Origin: Candidatus Gastranaerophilales bacterium
Lineage (GTDB): Bacteria > Cyanobacteriota > Vampirovibrionia > Gastranaerophilales > Gastranaerophilaceae
Assembly (NCBI GenBank): GCA_944325905.1
Contig: CALVBY010000007.1
Span: forward strand, 1 to 44,702
Reading direction: 5' to 3'
Length of the DNA stretch: 44,702 nucleotides
A program made the translations under genes and the position numbers. Below are positions 16,909 to 25,486 of the stretch, piece after piece. The number at the start of each line of letters is the position of its first letter. Within the stretch, counting starts at the first letter, position 1. A model generated the notes under the pieces. It ran no database searches. It had not been told where the DNA came from and saw nothing but the letters and a program-made list of their open reading frames with translations.

Positions 16909-17592
16909 ATGAAGAATTATAGTTCAAAAGAGGGTTTTACTTTAGCAGAAGTATTAATAACATTAGGTATTATTGGTATAGTTGCAGCTTTGACAATTCC
17001 GACACTTGTAGCTAAATTTCAAGAAAAAGCACTTGTTTCACAGTTTAAAAAAACATATTCAATGTTAAATCAGGCCTTGCAATTGGCAAATTATGAGAAT
17101 GGTGTGGAATATAAATGCTATACAAGAGACACAATAGATGATGCCGGTACCTACTATGAATATTCTCAATGTGGTGCATTTTGGTAGACTTTTTTAAAAG
17201 AACTTAAATATATCAAGTCTGAAAGTGTTAATAGCTTACCGTATAAGAGTAAGGACCAAGTTTTAGCCGAAGGTGGTGGCGTGACAAATAATTCTTGTTC
17301 TTTTAGTCTGAATAGCGGGACTCGTAAATACTATTTAACAGATGGCAGTGTAATTTACGTAAATCCTGTAAGTGGTAGTGCGATAACGTTGTTTGTGACC
17401 GTAGATATAAATGGAGACAAGGGCCCTAATAAATGGGGATATGATGCATTTTATCTTACGCCGACCAAAAGAAAAAATGGTTCATTTAGGATAAATGAAG
17501 GTGTTTGTACAATCTGGGAAAAAGGTGGCAAAAGAGCCTTTAATATCCTTAATGATACTGATGAAGTTATTGATAAAGGGTTCTTTGATTAA
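16909..17592 (+). pseudogene. type IV pilin-like gene interrupted by one in-frame TAG
   Basis: The start MKNYSSKEG is followed by FTLAEVLITLGIIG, a class III prepilin signal: cleavage after Gly, Phe at +1, Glu at +5, then a hydrophobic helix. Such proteins are exported, cleaved by a PilD-type peptidase and assembled in pili or pseudopili. The frame is broken only by TAG at 17185-17187 (codon 93, context GAFW-stop-TFLKELK). It continues in the same frame to 17592 with the conserved motif VDINGDKGPNKWGYDAF and no second lesion. A CAG-to-TAG change would explain it. TAG is used as a true stop elsewhere here (glyA), so recoding is not assumed. Confidence 0.75.
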
Positions 17593-17607
17593 GATTATAT
17601 AATCAAA

Positions 17608-17636
17608 TTGCCCCTGTTTTTAATTTATGCTATAAT
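17608..17636 (+). promoter_or_regulatory. promoter of glyA
   Basis: TTGCCC (17608-17613) and TATAAT (17631-17636) are 17 bases apart, with TGc before the -10 (extended form). Confidence 0.75.
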
Positions 17637-17659
17637 CTTCCAAAAAAGGGGGAGTGGGA

Positions 17660-18898
17660 ATGAATTTAGAGCATATAAAAAAAGTTGATCCGGTTGTTGC
17701 TGAGCAGATTGAATTAGAACTTAAACGTCAACAGGAAACTATAGAGCTTATTGCAAGTGAAAATATAACGTCTCTTGCTGTAATGGAGGCTGCAGGAAGT
17801 GTTTTGACCAATAAATATGCAGAAGGTAAACCTCATAAGAGATTTTATAACGGTTGTGAGCATGTTGATGTTATAGAAGAAATAGCACAAAAACGTGCGT
17901 GTGAACTTTTCCATATGGATCATGCAAATGTTCAACCGCACAGTGGCGCACAAGCTAACATGGCTGTGTTTATGTATTGTTTAAAACCTGGTGACAAGAT
18001 TTTGGGTATGGATTTGTCAAATGGCGGTCACCTTTCTCACGGTTCACCGGTTAATTTTTCAGGACTTTATTTTGATGTTGCAAGCTATGGTGTTGATGAA
18101 AATGGCAACATTGATTATGACGATGTTTTAGCAAAGGCAAAAGAGCACAAACCTAAATTAATAGTTTGCGGTGCAAGCAATTATTCTAAAATAATTGACT
18201 TTAAAAGATTTAAAGAAATTGCAGATGAAGTCGGGGCATTGCTTTTGGCTGATATTGCGCATATTGCCGGACTTGTTGCGGCAGGACTTCACCCATCTCC
18301 TGCACCTTATGCGGATTTTGTTACTACAACAACGCATAAATCATTGAGAGGCCCTCGCGGAGGTATAATTATGTGTAAAGAAGAGCACGCTATGGGCATT
18401 GATAAAGCTGTGTTCCCCGGTATTCAAGGCGGTCCTTTGGAGCATATTATTGCCGCTAAAGCTGTTGCTCTTCATGAAGCATCACAACCTGAATTCAAGA
18501 AATATGCTGAACAAATAATCAAAAATGCTAAAGCTTTGGTACAAGGTTTGATGGATGAAGGTATGGATATTGTTGGCGGAATGACAGAAAATCACTTGAT
18601 GACCTTAGATTTGCGCAGGACAGGTAAAACCGGTAAAGATATGGCAAATGTTCTTGAAAGAGTTGGAATTACAGCTAACAAAAATACGGTTCCAAATGAT
18701 CCGCAGAGTCCTTTTGTAACTTCAGGTATAAGACTTGGAACACCTGCTGTTACAACTAGAGGATTTAAGGAAGATGATATGGTTGAAGTTGCAAAAATTA
18801 TTGCATCTGCAATATATGCTTCAGATAATGAGCAAGGCTTAAAGAATTTGCGCGAACGTTCCTTGAAGCTTTGCAAAAAGTATCCGCTATATCAATAG
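17660..18898 (+). CDS. glyA: serine hydroxymethyltransferase
   Basis: GlyA is a pyridoxal-phosphate enzyme that converts serine and tetrahydrofolate to glycine and 5,10-methylene-tetrahydrofolate, the main source of one-carbon units. The 412-residue protein has [10 protein letters not shown] near the start, [23 protein letters not shown] and the cofactor lysine in [17 protein letters not shown] 17660 is preferred to GTG 17654, which lies inside the GGGGGAG ribosome site. The gene ends in TAG. It appears monocistronic with its own promoter. Confidence 0.97.
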   Translation: MNLEHIKKVDPVVAEQIELELKRQQETIELIASENITSLAVMEAAGSVLTNKYAEGKPHKRFYNGCEHVDVIEEIAQKRACELFHMDHANVQPHSGAQANMAVFMYCLKPGDKILGMDLSNGGHLSHGSPVNFSGLYFDVASYGVDENGNIDYDDVLAKAKEHKPKLIVCGASNYSKIIDFKRFKEIADEVGALLLADIAHIAGLVAAGLHPSPAPYADFVTTTTHKSLRGPRGGIIMCKEEHAMGIDKAVFPGIQGGPLEHIIAAKAVALHEASQPEFKKYAEQIIKNAKALVQGLMDEGMDIVGGMTENHLMTLDLRRTGKTGKDMANVLERVGITANKNTVPNDPQSPFVTSGIRLGTPAVTTRGFKEDDMVEVAKIIASAIYASDNEQGLKNLRERSLKLCKKYPLYQ

Positions 18899-18939
18899 GA
18901 ATAAATAAGATATTTTGTGTACATTTTCGTTTTATTTGG

Positions 18940-18945
18940 TATAAT
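18940..18945 (+). promoter_or_regulatory. extended -10 box
   Basis: TATAAT preceded by TGg lies 36 bases before the transferase start. No convincing -35 is present at the usual spacing. Confidence 0.5.
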
Positions 18946-18980
18946 AAAAACGAAAAGGGAGAATAGTTATTATTATCAGA

Positions 18981-20006
18981 TTGACACATGCTCATATAAT
19001 CGGTACGGTAATTGCCTATATATTAGGTGTATTTTTGGTGCCTTTGGTAATAAGTTTTTCAAAAAAAGAAGGGCTTGTGGATGTTCCAAATGAAAGAAAA
19101 ATTCATACTAAACCTATTTCAAGAATAGGTGGTGTTGCAATTTGGACAAGTACAATGTTGACTTTCTTATGCTTAGTATTTTTGAGCTATTATCCATATG
19201 GTAGTTTATTATCTGGTATATTGCTGGGTAGCTCCTTGATGTTTTTGCTCGGGCTGGTTGATGATGTTTATGGTCTGGGTGCAAAATTCAAGCTATTTAT
19301 TCAAGTTGCGATTGCAACTTTGGTATATTTGCTTGGGGTACAGATAAATGAAATTCCTCTTTTTGGAGGTATTGATTTAGGTTTGCTTTCTTATCCTATA
19401 ACTTTGTTATGGATTGTTGGTATAAGTAATGCAGTTAATTTCATTGATGGTGTTGACGGTTTAGCAGGTTCGGTTGTGACTGTTAATGCCATAACTCTTG
19501 CGATTATTGCTGTTGCAATGACTCCGTCCAGTCCTATTAGTGCATTGATAGGATTTATTTTGGCAGGAGCTATGCTTGCATTTTTAACTTATAATTTTAA
19601 TCCTGCAAAAATTTTCATGGGTGATAGCGGTGCTTTATTTTCAGGATTTTTGCTTGCTACGATTTCAATAACCGGTGTTATGAAGGCTGCAACTTTGGCG
19701 ATTATTCTTCCTTTTGTAGTTTTGGCTGTACCAATTATGGACATTACTTATTCTTCATTGAGAAGAATTTCAAAGGGACAATCACCTTTTGTTGCTGATG
19801 CTGAACATATTCATCATAAATTATTGCATGCTGGATTTTCTCAAAAGAAAACGGTTGTTATCTTGACATCTGTTGCAATTATAGCCGGAGCGTTGGCGTC
19901 ATTATTTATGGGATCAAACACAATTAAGCACTATTTTGTATATATTCTTGCAATTGTGTTAATAATGTTTGCGTTAAATTTAGTTAAAGTCTTGACAAAA
20001 AAGTAG
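18981..20006 (+). CDS. WecA/TagO-type undecaprenyl-phosphate sugar-1-phosphate transferase
   Basis: This membrane enzyme moves a HexNAc-1-phosphate from its UDP form to undecaprenyl phosphate, starting envelope polysaccharide synthesis. It has about ten hydrophobic helices and the family motifs GLVDDVYGLG (paired Asp), NAVNFIDGVDGLAG, KIFMGDSGALFSGF and HIHHKLLHAGFSQ. The HIHH motif separates it from MraY. TTG 18981 is the listed start, but the ribosome site GGGAG (18958-18962) is about 19 bases away. An ATT codon at 18969 would be better placed, so the exact start is uncertain. Confidence 0.9.
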   Translation: MTHAHIIGTVIAYILGVFLVPLVISFSKKEGLVDVPNERKIHTKPISRIGGVAIWTSTMLTFLCLVFLSYYPYGSLLSGILLGSSLMFLLGLVDDVYGLGAKFKLFIQVAIATLVYLLGVQINEIPLFGGIDLGLLSYPITLLWIVGISNAVNFIDGVDGLAGSVVTVNAITLAIIAVAMTPSSPISALIGFILAGAMLAFLTYNFNPAKIFMGDSGALFSGFLLATISITGVMKAATLAIILPFVVLAVPIMDITYSSLRRISKGQSPFVADAEHIHHKLLHAGFSQKKTVVILTSVAIIAGALASLFMGSNTIKHYFVYILAIVLIMFALNLVKVLTKK

Positions 20007-20020
20007 TTTTGGTTTATAAT
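19992..20020 (+). promoter_or_regulatory. perfect consensus promoter with long 5' leader
   Basis: TTGACA (19992-19997) and TATAAT (20015-20020), spaced by 17 bases, overlap the end of the transferase gene. The nearest start codon is 20153, giving a 5' leader of about 125 bases that contains a hairpin. Confidence 0.8.
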
Positions 20021-20101
20021 CCCAACAAAGATTTAATTACTCAGTTTTAAATAGTATTTATTTAGAATATTTAAGTGTAAATCTTGCCATATTTGAGAGT
20101 A

Positions 20102-20126
20102 TTAGAACTTAGTTCAAAAGTTCTAA
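20102..20126 (+). promoter_or_regulatory. 5'-leader hairpin
   Basis: TTAGAACTT and its exact complement AAGTTCTAA form a nine-base stem around AGTTCAA. It lies 26 bases before ATG 20153 and has no T run, so it is more likely a regulatory or stabilising stem, or a protein-binding inverted repeat, than a terminator. Confidence 0.55.
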
Positions 20127-20152
20127 ACGGTAGACGTATAAGGGTTTATATT

Positions 20153-20551
20153 ATGAAAGTAAATAGTGTAGAACAACAAAATAAATCTAGTTTAGGACAT
20201 GGTATTAAATCAGCATTAATAGGCGGTGTAGTTGGTTATGCCGCAAAATATGCATTACCTCTTACAAGTCAGGAAATGGACGCAGATTATAAGCAAGTTA
20301 TAAGCTTAATTAAGAAAAATGCAGTAAAAGCAAGAGGCGAATTTTTCAATGAAATAAAAGATTTGCCTACAAGATCATTGGCACATGATACTTATATTAA
20401 TTCAGCAAAGAAATTTGCAAAACACAATATTTGTGCTTATGATACTGCATTGAAAAAAATACGTCCGGCAGCTCCGTTTGTAATTGCAGGTGCTGTTACA
20501 GGGCTCGTTGGTTCATTTGTTCATAATGTTTTTAAGACAGATGTAAACTAA
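20153..20551 (+). CDS. small hypothetical membrane protein
   Basis: The 132-residue protein begins MKVNSVEQQNKSSLGHG. It has two hydrophobic segments (about residues 20-38, rich in Gly/Ala, and about 106-126) around a soluble helical, lysine-rich middle of about 65 residues. ATG 20153 follows AAGGG; an earlier in-frame start at 20084 has no ribosome site. The protein is unrecognised. Its strong promoter and structured leader suggest it is well expressed and possibly regulated after transcription. Confidence 0.7.
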   Translation: MKVNSVEQQNKSSLGHGIKSALIGGVVGYAAKYALPLTSQEMDADYKQVISLIKKNAVKARGEFFNEIKDLPTRSLAHDTYINSAKKFAKHNICAYDTALKKIRPAAPFVIAGAVTGLVGSFVHNVFKTDVN

Positions 20552-20557
20552 GCTTTT

Positions 20558-21331
20558 TTATCTAAACATTTTTTCACGCTGAGATTTTATTTTTGAAATT
20601 GTCTCAGCGTAATTTTTGCATGTCAAATCACCCATAGATTTGTATAGTTTTAATATTGCATTTTGAATATTTTCTGCATTCATATTTACCATATCTGAGG
20701 CCATTTCTTCATTCGACATAGCAAGTCTTGTCATATCGCGAAATCCGCTTGAAGCTATATCCAACGCGAGTTTATTTTCACTTGCGGCTAAATATATTGC
20801 TTGGGCAACGACCATCGGCATATGTGAAATCAATGCAACAGCTTCATCATGTTCTTTAGGTGTTGTTATGATGGGTTCTGCTCCAAGTTCTTTAATGAGT
20901 TTTTCTAAAGTTTGTCGCGCTTCTTTTGGGACAATAAAACAAGGTGTAATAACCCATTTTGCATCCTTAAAAAGCCCGTCAAAGGAATTTTCAAACCCTT
21001 TGTGTTCGGTCCCTGCCATAGGGTGTGAGGGGATGAATATATAAGGGCGATCCTTTTGGCATACAAAAGTTTTTAAGCTGCAAACATCTGTCACAATTGT
21101 TTCCGGCGATAGAATATGTTCAAGAGTATCCAAAACCTCTAGCGCCTTATTCATGGCGGTACAGACAAAAACAACTTCGCAATCTTTTAAAGTATTATAG
21201 TCTGCACTAATATTGGGCAAAATTCCCTGCATTGAATTTGACACCGCACAAACATCATACCCGAGCGCTGTGAGTGATTTAAAAATCGACCCGCCAATAA
21301 GACCTAAACCTACAACTCCTATTTTTTTCAT
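20558..21331 (-). CDS. tyrA: prephenate/arogenate dehydrogenase
   Basis: TyrA oxidatively decarboxylates prephenate or arogenate on the route to tyrosine. The 257-residue protein has an N-terminal Rossmann fold (IGVVGLGLIGGSIFKSL), then IPSHPMAGTEHKGFENS with the active-site His, and a helical C-terminal domain. Which substrate or cofactor it prefers cannot be read with confidence. There is no regulatory ACT domain. TACAAT (21338-21343, extended -10) stands six bases before the ATG, so the message is probably leaderless. Confidence 0.9.
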   Translation of the reverse strand: MKKIGVVGLGLIGGSIFKSLTALGYDVCAVSNSMQGILPNISADYNTLKDCEVVFVCTAMNKALEVLDTLEHILSPETIVTDVCSLKTFVCQKDRPYIFIPSHPMAGTEHKGFENSFDGLFKDAKWVITPCFIVPKEARQTLEKLIKELGAEPIITTPKEHDEAVALISHMPMVVAQAIYLAASENKLALDIASSGFRDMTRLAMSNEEMASDMVNMNAENIQNAILKLYKSMGDLTCKNYAETISKIKSQREKMFR

Positions 21332-21368
21332 AAAATCATTGTAGCATATTTTTTGTGTATTTCAAACT

Positions 21369-21581
21369 TTATTTGAAATTTTCAAAAAGAATATAGGGTT
21401 CGGTTTTTAGAGCTTCGCAGATTGCAAAAACGGTCGTGATACGAACTTTTCTATTTCCTTGTTCTAAACCTTTAAGATATATAACGCTTTTATTAATCTT
21501 CGCAGCGAGCTCTTTTATACTTACATTTTGTTCTTCTCTTAATTCCTTAACTTTGTTTCCAAAAAATTCGTTGATATTCAT
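21369..21581 (-). CDS. XRE-family HTH regulator (70 aa)
   Basis: The whole protein is one cro/C1-type helix-turn-helix (VKELREEQNVSIKELAAKIN, then YLKGLEQGNRKVRITTVFAICEALK). AAAGG precedes the ATG. It is divergent from a second XRE gene 62 bases away, and the gap carries inverted GTTCT/AGAAC half-sites, one overlapping the likely -10 (TATATT). Autoregulation is likely. No toxin or phage genes lie next to it. Confidence 0.85.
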   Translation of the reverse strand: MNINEFFGNKVKELREEQNVSIKELAAKINKSVIYLKGLEQGNRKVRITTVFAICEALKTEPYILFENFK

Positions 21582-21593
21582 TGTTGCCTTTCT

Positions 21594-21623
21594 GTTCTAA
21601 TATAAGAACAACTTTGTTCTTAT
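21594..21623. promoter_or_regulatory. operator array between divergent XRE genes
   Basis: ATAAGAAC (21602-21609) and GTTCTTAT (21616-21623) form an eight-base inverted repeat with a six-base centre. A third half-site GTTCT stands at 21594-21598. The three half-site centres (21596, 21607, 21618) are exactly 11 bases apart in alternating orientation, one helical turn, as expected for cooperative repressor dimers. Confidence 0.7.
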
Positions 21624-21643
21624 TTTAGTACATAATAAAAAAT

Positions 21644-21907
21644 ATGCAAGACAAGAAAGAAATTTTAAAAAGTATATTATCGAAAAAAATAAAAAAATAT
21701 AGGGAAATTTCTAATAAATCTATTAGTTTAATCTGCAACGAAATTGATTTATCAAAATCTATATGGTCTGATTTAGAAAAAGGCATCAAAGACCCTCAAT
21801 TTTCGACATTATGGCGGATAGCGGAGGGTTTAAATATTCCGTTATCTGAGATAGTTATTGAGATTGAGCAGGAACTAAAAGGTAAAATAAATTTTATTGA
21901 GAATTAG
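21644..21907 (+). CDS. XRE-family HTH regulator (87 aa)
   Basis: A second cro/C1-type helix-turn-helix (KKIKKYREISNKSISLICNE, IDLSKSIWSDLEKGIKDPQF, LWRIAEGLNIPLSEI) with a short charged tail. No ribosome site is visible. CATAAT lies seven bases before ATG 21644, suggesting a leaderless message. It is divergent from the 70-residue XRE gene, with which it shares an operator region, and it overlaps the end of proA by four bases tail to tail. Confidence 0.82.
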   Translation: MQDKKEILKSILSKKIKKYREISNKSISLICNEIDLSKSIWSDLEKGIKDPQFSTLWRIAEGLNIPLSEIVIEIEQELKGKINFIEN

Positions 21908-23154
21908 TGCAAATCCTTGTGATGGAATTGTTTTGTGCCGTCGACATAATCTTTTACGATATGACCGTTTCCGATTAGTTTATATTTGTAAATAGTTAAC
22001 CCTTCAAGTCCTACGGGGCCTCTTGCGTGAGTTTTGTTGGTAGAAATTCCGACTTCTGCCCCAAAACCGTATCTGAAGCCGTCTGCAAATCTGGTTGAGG
22101 TGTTGAAATAGACCCCTGCGGAATCAACTTTGTTCATAAATTTTTCGGCGTTTTCAAGATTTTTTGTGATAATACTATCGGTATGACCGGAACCGTACGT
22201 ATTTATGTGATTTATGGCTTTGTCAAGATTTTTAACTTTTTTAAAGGCAAGCGTGGTGTCACCATGTTCAAATGCCCAGGAATCGGGATTATCTACAAGT
22301 TTTATTTCCGCTAATTGCAATGCTGCCAAAAGTTTTTCTGTTTCAGGAAAGTTTTCGTGAATTAAAAGCGTTTCAACTGAATTACATGCACTTGGGTATT
22401 GAGTTTTTGCATCAATAATAACTTTTATTGCCAAATCCAAGTCGGCTGTTTCATCTGTAAAAATATGGCATATACCGTCAGCGTGTCCCAAGACCGGAAT
22501 TTTGGTCTTTTCTTTGATGAATTTTACAAGTTTGTTGCCGCCTCGCGGGATAATAAGGTTGATATATTTATCACATTTTAGCATCTCCGCCACATCATCA
22601 CGTGTAAATACTTGCTGCAAAACATTTTTAGGAAAGCCTTCAATATTATCTAAGGTTTCGTTAATGATTCCAAGAATTGCTTTATTTGTATTAATTGATT
22701 CTTTGCCGCCTTTTAATATAACAGCGTTTGCAGATTTTATTGCAAGGGATGAAATTTGTGCAATTACATCAGGTCTTGCCTCAAAAATTATTCCCAAAAC
22801 CCCTATAGGACAACTTACTTTGTATAAAGTAAGCCCTTCATCAAGTTCACGTACGAAAAGTTTTTTGTTGACAGGATCTTCAAGTGCTGCAACATCACGA
22901 ATTCCCTGAAGCATATCACGCATTTTGTTTTCATCAAGTTTTAAACGGTTGAATGTGGATTTTGAAAGTTCACCTTTGGCAACAAGGCCCTCTGCTTCGG
23001 TTAAATCTTTTTTATTTGCTGCAAAAATTTCTGTTTTATTTTTTTCAATATTATTTGCAATAGCTAAAAGTGCTTTGTTTTTTATATCAGCAGATAAGTC
23101 AGCAATCTTCAGTGCTGCTTTTTTTGCAGATTTTGCAATACTTTCAAAATCCAT
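21904..23154 (-). CDS. proA: gamma-glutamyl phosphate reductase
   Basis: ProA reduces gamma-glutamyl phosphate with NADPH to glutamate semialdehyde, the second step of proline synthesis. The 416-residue protein is full length for the aldehyde-dehydrogenase-like family. Visible motifs are PIGVLGIIFEARPDVIAQIS, LKGGKESINTN, the catalytic Cys in TQYPSACNSVETLLIH and the C-terminal ARGPVGLEGLTIYKY. AGGAGAAATT precedes the ATG. It follows proB after eight bases in one operon. Confidence 0.97.
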   Translation of the reverse strand: MDFESIAKSAKKAALKIADLSADIKNKALLAIANNIEKNKTEIFAANKKDLTEAEGLVAKGELSKSTFNRLKLDENKMRDMLQGIRDVAALEDPVNKKLFVRELDEGLTLYKVSCPIGVLGIIFEARPDVIAQISSLAIKSANAVILKGGKESINTNKAILGIINETLDNIEGFPKNVLQQVFTRDDVAEMLKCDKYINLIIPRGGNKLVKFIKEKTKIPVLGHADGICHIFTDETADLDLAIKVIIDAKTQYPSACNSVETLLIHENFPETEKLLAALQLAEIKLVDNPDSWAFEHGDTTLAFKKVKNLDKAINHINTYGSGHTDSIITKNLENAEKFMNKVDSAGVYFNTSTRFADGFRYGFGAEVGISTNKTHARGPVGLEGLTIYKYKLIGNGHIVKDYVDGTKQFHHKDLH

Positions 23155-23162
23155 AATTTCTC

Positions 23163-24305
23163 CTATAAAATCGTAATGTTATCTCGGGTAATTATTGCAT
23201 CGTAATTTTTAAATCCGAGAATTTTTAAAATATTATCGGAATGGTGTCCGATAAGCTTTTGACAAGATGTTGAACTGTAATTGACAATTCCTCGCGCAAA
23301 TTCTTTTTTGTTTTCATCAAGAATTGAAATTACGTCTCCTTTGTTGAATTCATTTATTACCTCTAAAATCCCTATAGGCAAAAGGCTCTTTTCTTGTTCA
23401 ATTAAGGCTTTTTTTGCACCGTTATTGACTACAATTTTCCCAATAATGTTAGTTGCATAGCCAATCCAACGTTTCTTATCAGGAAGGTTTGCTGATTGAG
23501 GTAAAAACATTGTGCCGTAATCTTCTCCTGCGAAAATTTTTCTTATAATATAAGGCACTGTACCGTTTGCAATAAGCATTTTGCCGCCAAATCTTGTTAC
23601 CATTCTTGCGGCCATAAGTTTTGTTTCCATTCCGCCTCTGCCACCTTCGGAAACACCTGAGGCTAAAGACATTATGTCATCTGTGACTTCATCAACTTCT
23701 TTTATTAATTTTGCGTCAGGATTATCTTTCGGATTGGTGTCAAATAATCCGTCAATGTTTGATAATATTACCAAAAGATCTGCATCAAGTTCACTTGCCA
23801 CCAAGGCAGAAAGTTTGTCGTTATCAGAAAAACATACTTGCATGTTTTCATATCTTGGAGCTATTTCTATAGTTGAAACAGTATCATTTTGGTTGATTAC
23901 AGGTACTACTCCAAGTTCCAAAAGTTTATTTAAAGTTGTTCTCAAGCTAAGGTAGCGTGTTCTGATTGAAAAATCGTCTTCTGTTAATAATATTTGAGCT
24001 GCAACGAGTCCATAGGTATCAAAGCCGCTTTCGTATAAAGACATTAATTTTCCCTGTCCTATGGCAGCACAGGCTTGTTTCATCGCAGTACCTTCAGTGC
24101 TTTCTAATCCGAGTCTTTTTTTGCCCAGTCCGACTGCACCTGATGTGATAACAATTACTTCTTTTCCTGATTTTACAAGTGTAGAAATATCTTCAATGAA
24201 TGAAAAAATTCTTGGCATTGAAACATTTCCGTCACTATTTCTAAGAATATTTGTCCCTAACTTAATTACAATACGTTTTGCATCAATAAATTCTTTTCTG
24301 TCCAT
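23163..24305 (-). CDS. proB: glutamate 5-kinase
   Basis: ProB phosphorylates glutamate with ATP to start proline synthesis and is usually inhibited by proline. The 380-residue protein has the amino-acid kinase domain (KRIVIKLGTNIL, VITSGAVGLGKKRLG, INQNDTVST, FSDNDKLSALVA, GGMETKLMAARM) and a C-terminal PUA domain (about 285-370). The start MDRKEF at 24305 is chosen because TATAAT (24312-24317) with a weak TTGTGT -35 (24335-24340) ends six bases before it; the longer in-frame ORF would begin inside or upstream of that promoter. Confidence 0.95.
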   Translation of the reverse strand: MDRKEFIDAKRIVIKLGTNILRNSDGNVSMPRIFSFIEDISTLVKSGKEVIVITSGAVGLGKKRLGLESTEGTAMKQACAAIGQGKLMSLYESGFDTYGLVAAQILLTEDDFSIRTRYLSLRTTLNKLLELGVVPVINQNDTVSTIEIAPRYENMQVCFSDNDKLSALVASELDADLLVILSNIDGLFDTNPKDNPDAKLIKEVDEVTDDIMSLASGVSEGGRGGMETKLMAARMVTRFGGKMLIANGTVPYIIRKIFAGEDYGTMFLPQSANLPDKKRWIGYATNIIGKIVVNNGAKKALIEQEKSLLPIGILEVINEFNKGDVISILDENKKEFARGIVNYSSTSCQKLIGHHSDNILKILGFKNYDAIITRDNITIL

Positions 24306-24311
24306 AGTTAA

Positions 24312-24340
24312 ATTATAACAAAAAATGAATATACACACAA
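24312..24340 (-). promoter_or_regulatory. proBA promoter, leaderless
   Basis: On the minus strand TTGTGT (24335-24340) and TATAAT (24312-24317) are 17 bases apart, and the -10 ends six bases before the proB ATG. Confidence 0.6.
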
Positions 24341-24352
24341 TAATTTTTGTCA

Positions 24353-24358
24353 TATACT
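24353..24358 (+). promoter_or_regulatory. alr -10 box, leaderless
   Basis: TATACT ends exactly six bases before ATG 24365, with no ribosome site between. It lies back to back with the proB promoter. Confidence 0.5.
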
Positions 24359-24364
24359 TTAGTT

Positions 24365-25486
24365 ATGAAAAATTTAAGGCAAACGAATATAAATACACAT
24401 CGGGATGCTTGGGTAGAAGTTAATGTAGCAAATCTTGAACATAACATAAAAGAAATTAAAAAATATGTTCCGGATGATACAAAACTATTGGGTGTTGTGA
24501 AGGCAGATGCTTATGGCCATGGTTCTGTAATGCTTGCTCCAACTATTCTTGCAAGTGGAATTAACATGCTTGGCGTAGCTTCTATAGATGAAGGTGTTGA
24601 TTTAAGAAAAGCTAAAATTAATTGTGAAATTCTGGTTTTGGGTGCAGTTCCTGTTTGGGCCGTTGAGAGTGCTGTTAACGCTGATTTGAGCATATCAATT
24701 TTTTCAAAAGGACATATTGAGGCTTGTAGGCAAGCTTTTGAAAGAACTGGTATTAAGCCAAAAGTCCATATTAAACTTGATACCGGAATGAATAGAATCG
24801 GAGTTTCTGTAAGTGACGCTATAGAGTTCATAAAAGAAGTGCAAAGTTCTGACTTTATAAATCTTCAAGGAATTTTTACCCACCTTGCTATGGCAGAAAA
24901 TATTGAAGAAACCCAAAAACAATTCGACAAATGGAATAAAGTAATATCACAAATTAATACGGATGGCCTGCTATTGCACGTCCAAAATACTGCGGGTACC
25001 TTGAGCTATAACATTCCAGGTACTAATATGCGTCGAGTTGGAATTGCATTGTACGGTTTGGCTCCGGATTATCCCCCTTGCATAGAAAAGAAGCCTGAGT
25101 TAAGACCATTGATTTCATTAAAAGGTCGTATTGTGAATATCCATGAAGCTCATGACGGTGACGGAATAAGTTATTCATATACTTATAGAGCAAAAGGTAA
25201 CAGAATAATTGCAACTTTACCAATAGGTTATGCAGATGGAGTTCCGCGTGCTTTATCAAACAAGATTTATGGTATATTAAATGGCCGAAAAGTACCGCAA
25301 GTCGGTAATATTACAATGGATCAAATGATGTTTGATATTACAGGTGTTAATGCTGAACTTGGGGATATAATAACGCTCTTAGATGAGGAAAATTCTATTG
25401 ATAATTGGGCTGAAATGTTAGGCACGATTAATTATGAGCTTACATGTAGATTAAAGGTGAGATTGCCTAGAGTTTATACGAGGTAA
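24365..25486 (+). CDS. alr: alanine racemase
   Basis: Alr interconverts L- and D-alanine with pyridoxal phosphate and supplies D-alanine for peptidoglycan. The 373-residue protein has the cofactor lysine in VVKADAYGHG (Lys46), HIKLDTGMNRIG, the catalytic tyrosine region ISYSYTYRA and MDQMMFDIT. ATG 24365 is chosen over an upstream in-frame TTG because the -10 box lies between them. It starts a tight alr-lpd-lipA operon. Confidence 0.96.
   Translation: MKNLRQTNINTHRDAWVEVNVANLEHNIKEIKKYVPDDTKLLGVVKADAYGHGSVMLAPTILASGINMLGVASIDEGVDLRKAKINCEILVLGAVPVWAVESAVNADLSISIFSKGHIEACRQAFERTGIKPKVHIKLDTGMNRIGVSVSDAIEFIKEVQSSDFINLQGIFTHLAMAENIEETQKQFDKWNKVISQINTDGLLLHVQNTAGTLSYNIPGTNMRRVGIALYGLAPDYPPCIEKKPELRPLISLKGRIVNIHEAHDGDGISYSYTYRAKGNRIIATLPIGYADGVPRALSNKIYGILNGRKVPQVGNITMDQMMFDITGVNAELGDIITLLDEENSIDNWAEMLGTINYELTCRLKVRLPRVYTR

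Noticed and set aside
16909-17592. Stop-codon reassignment (TAG read as an amino acid) in the host
   Set aside because: TAG ends glyA and several other genes at the expected place, and a second pilin gene is broken by TAA instead.
21369-21907. Toxin-antitoxin or prophage module around the XRE pair
   Set aside because: Both proteins are HTH regulators, and the neighbours are amino-acid biosynthesis genes with no toxin, integrase or phage gene.
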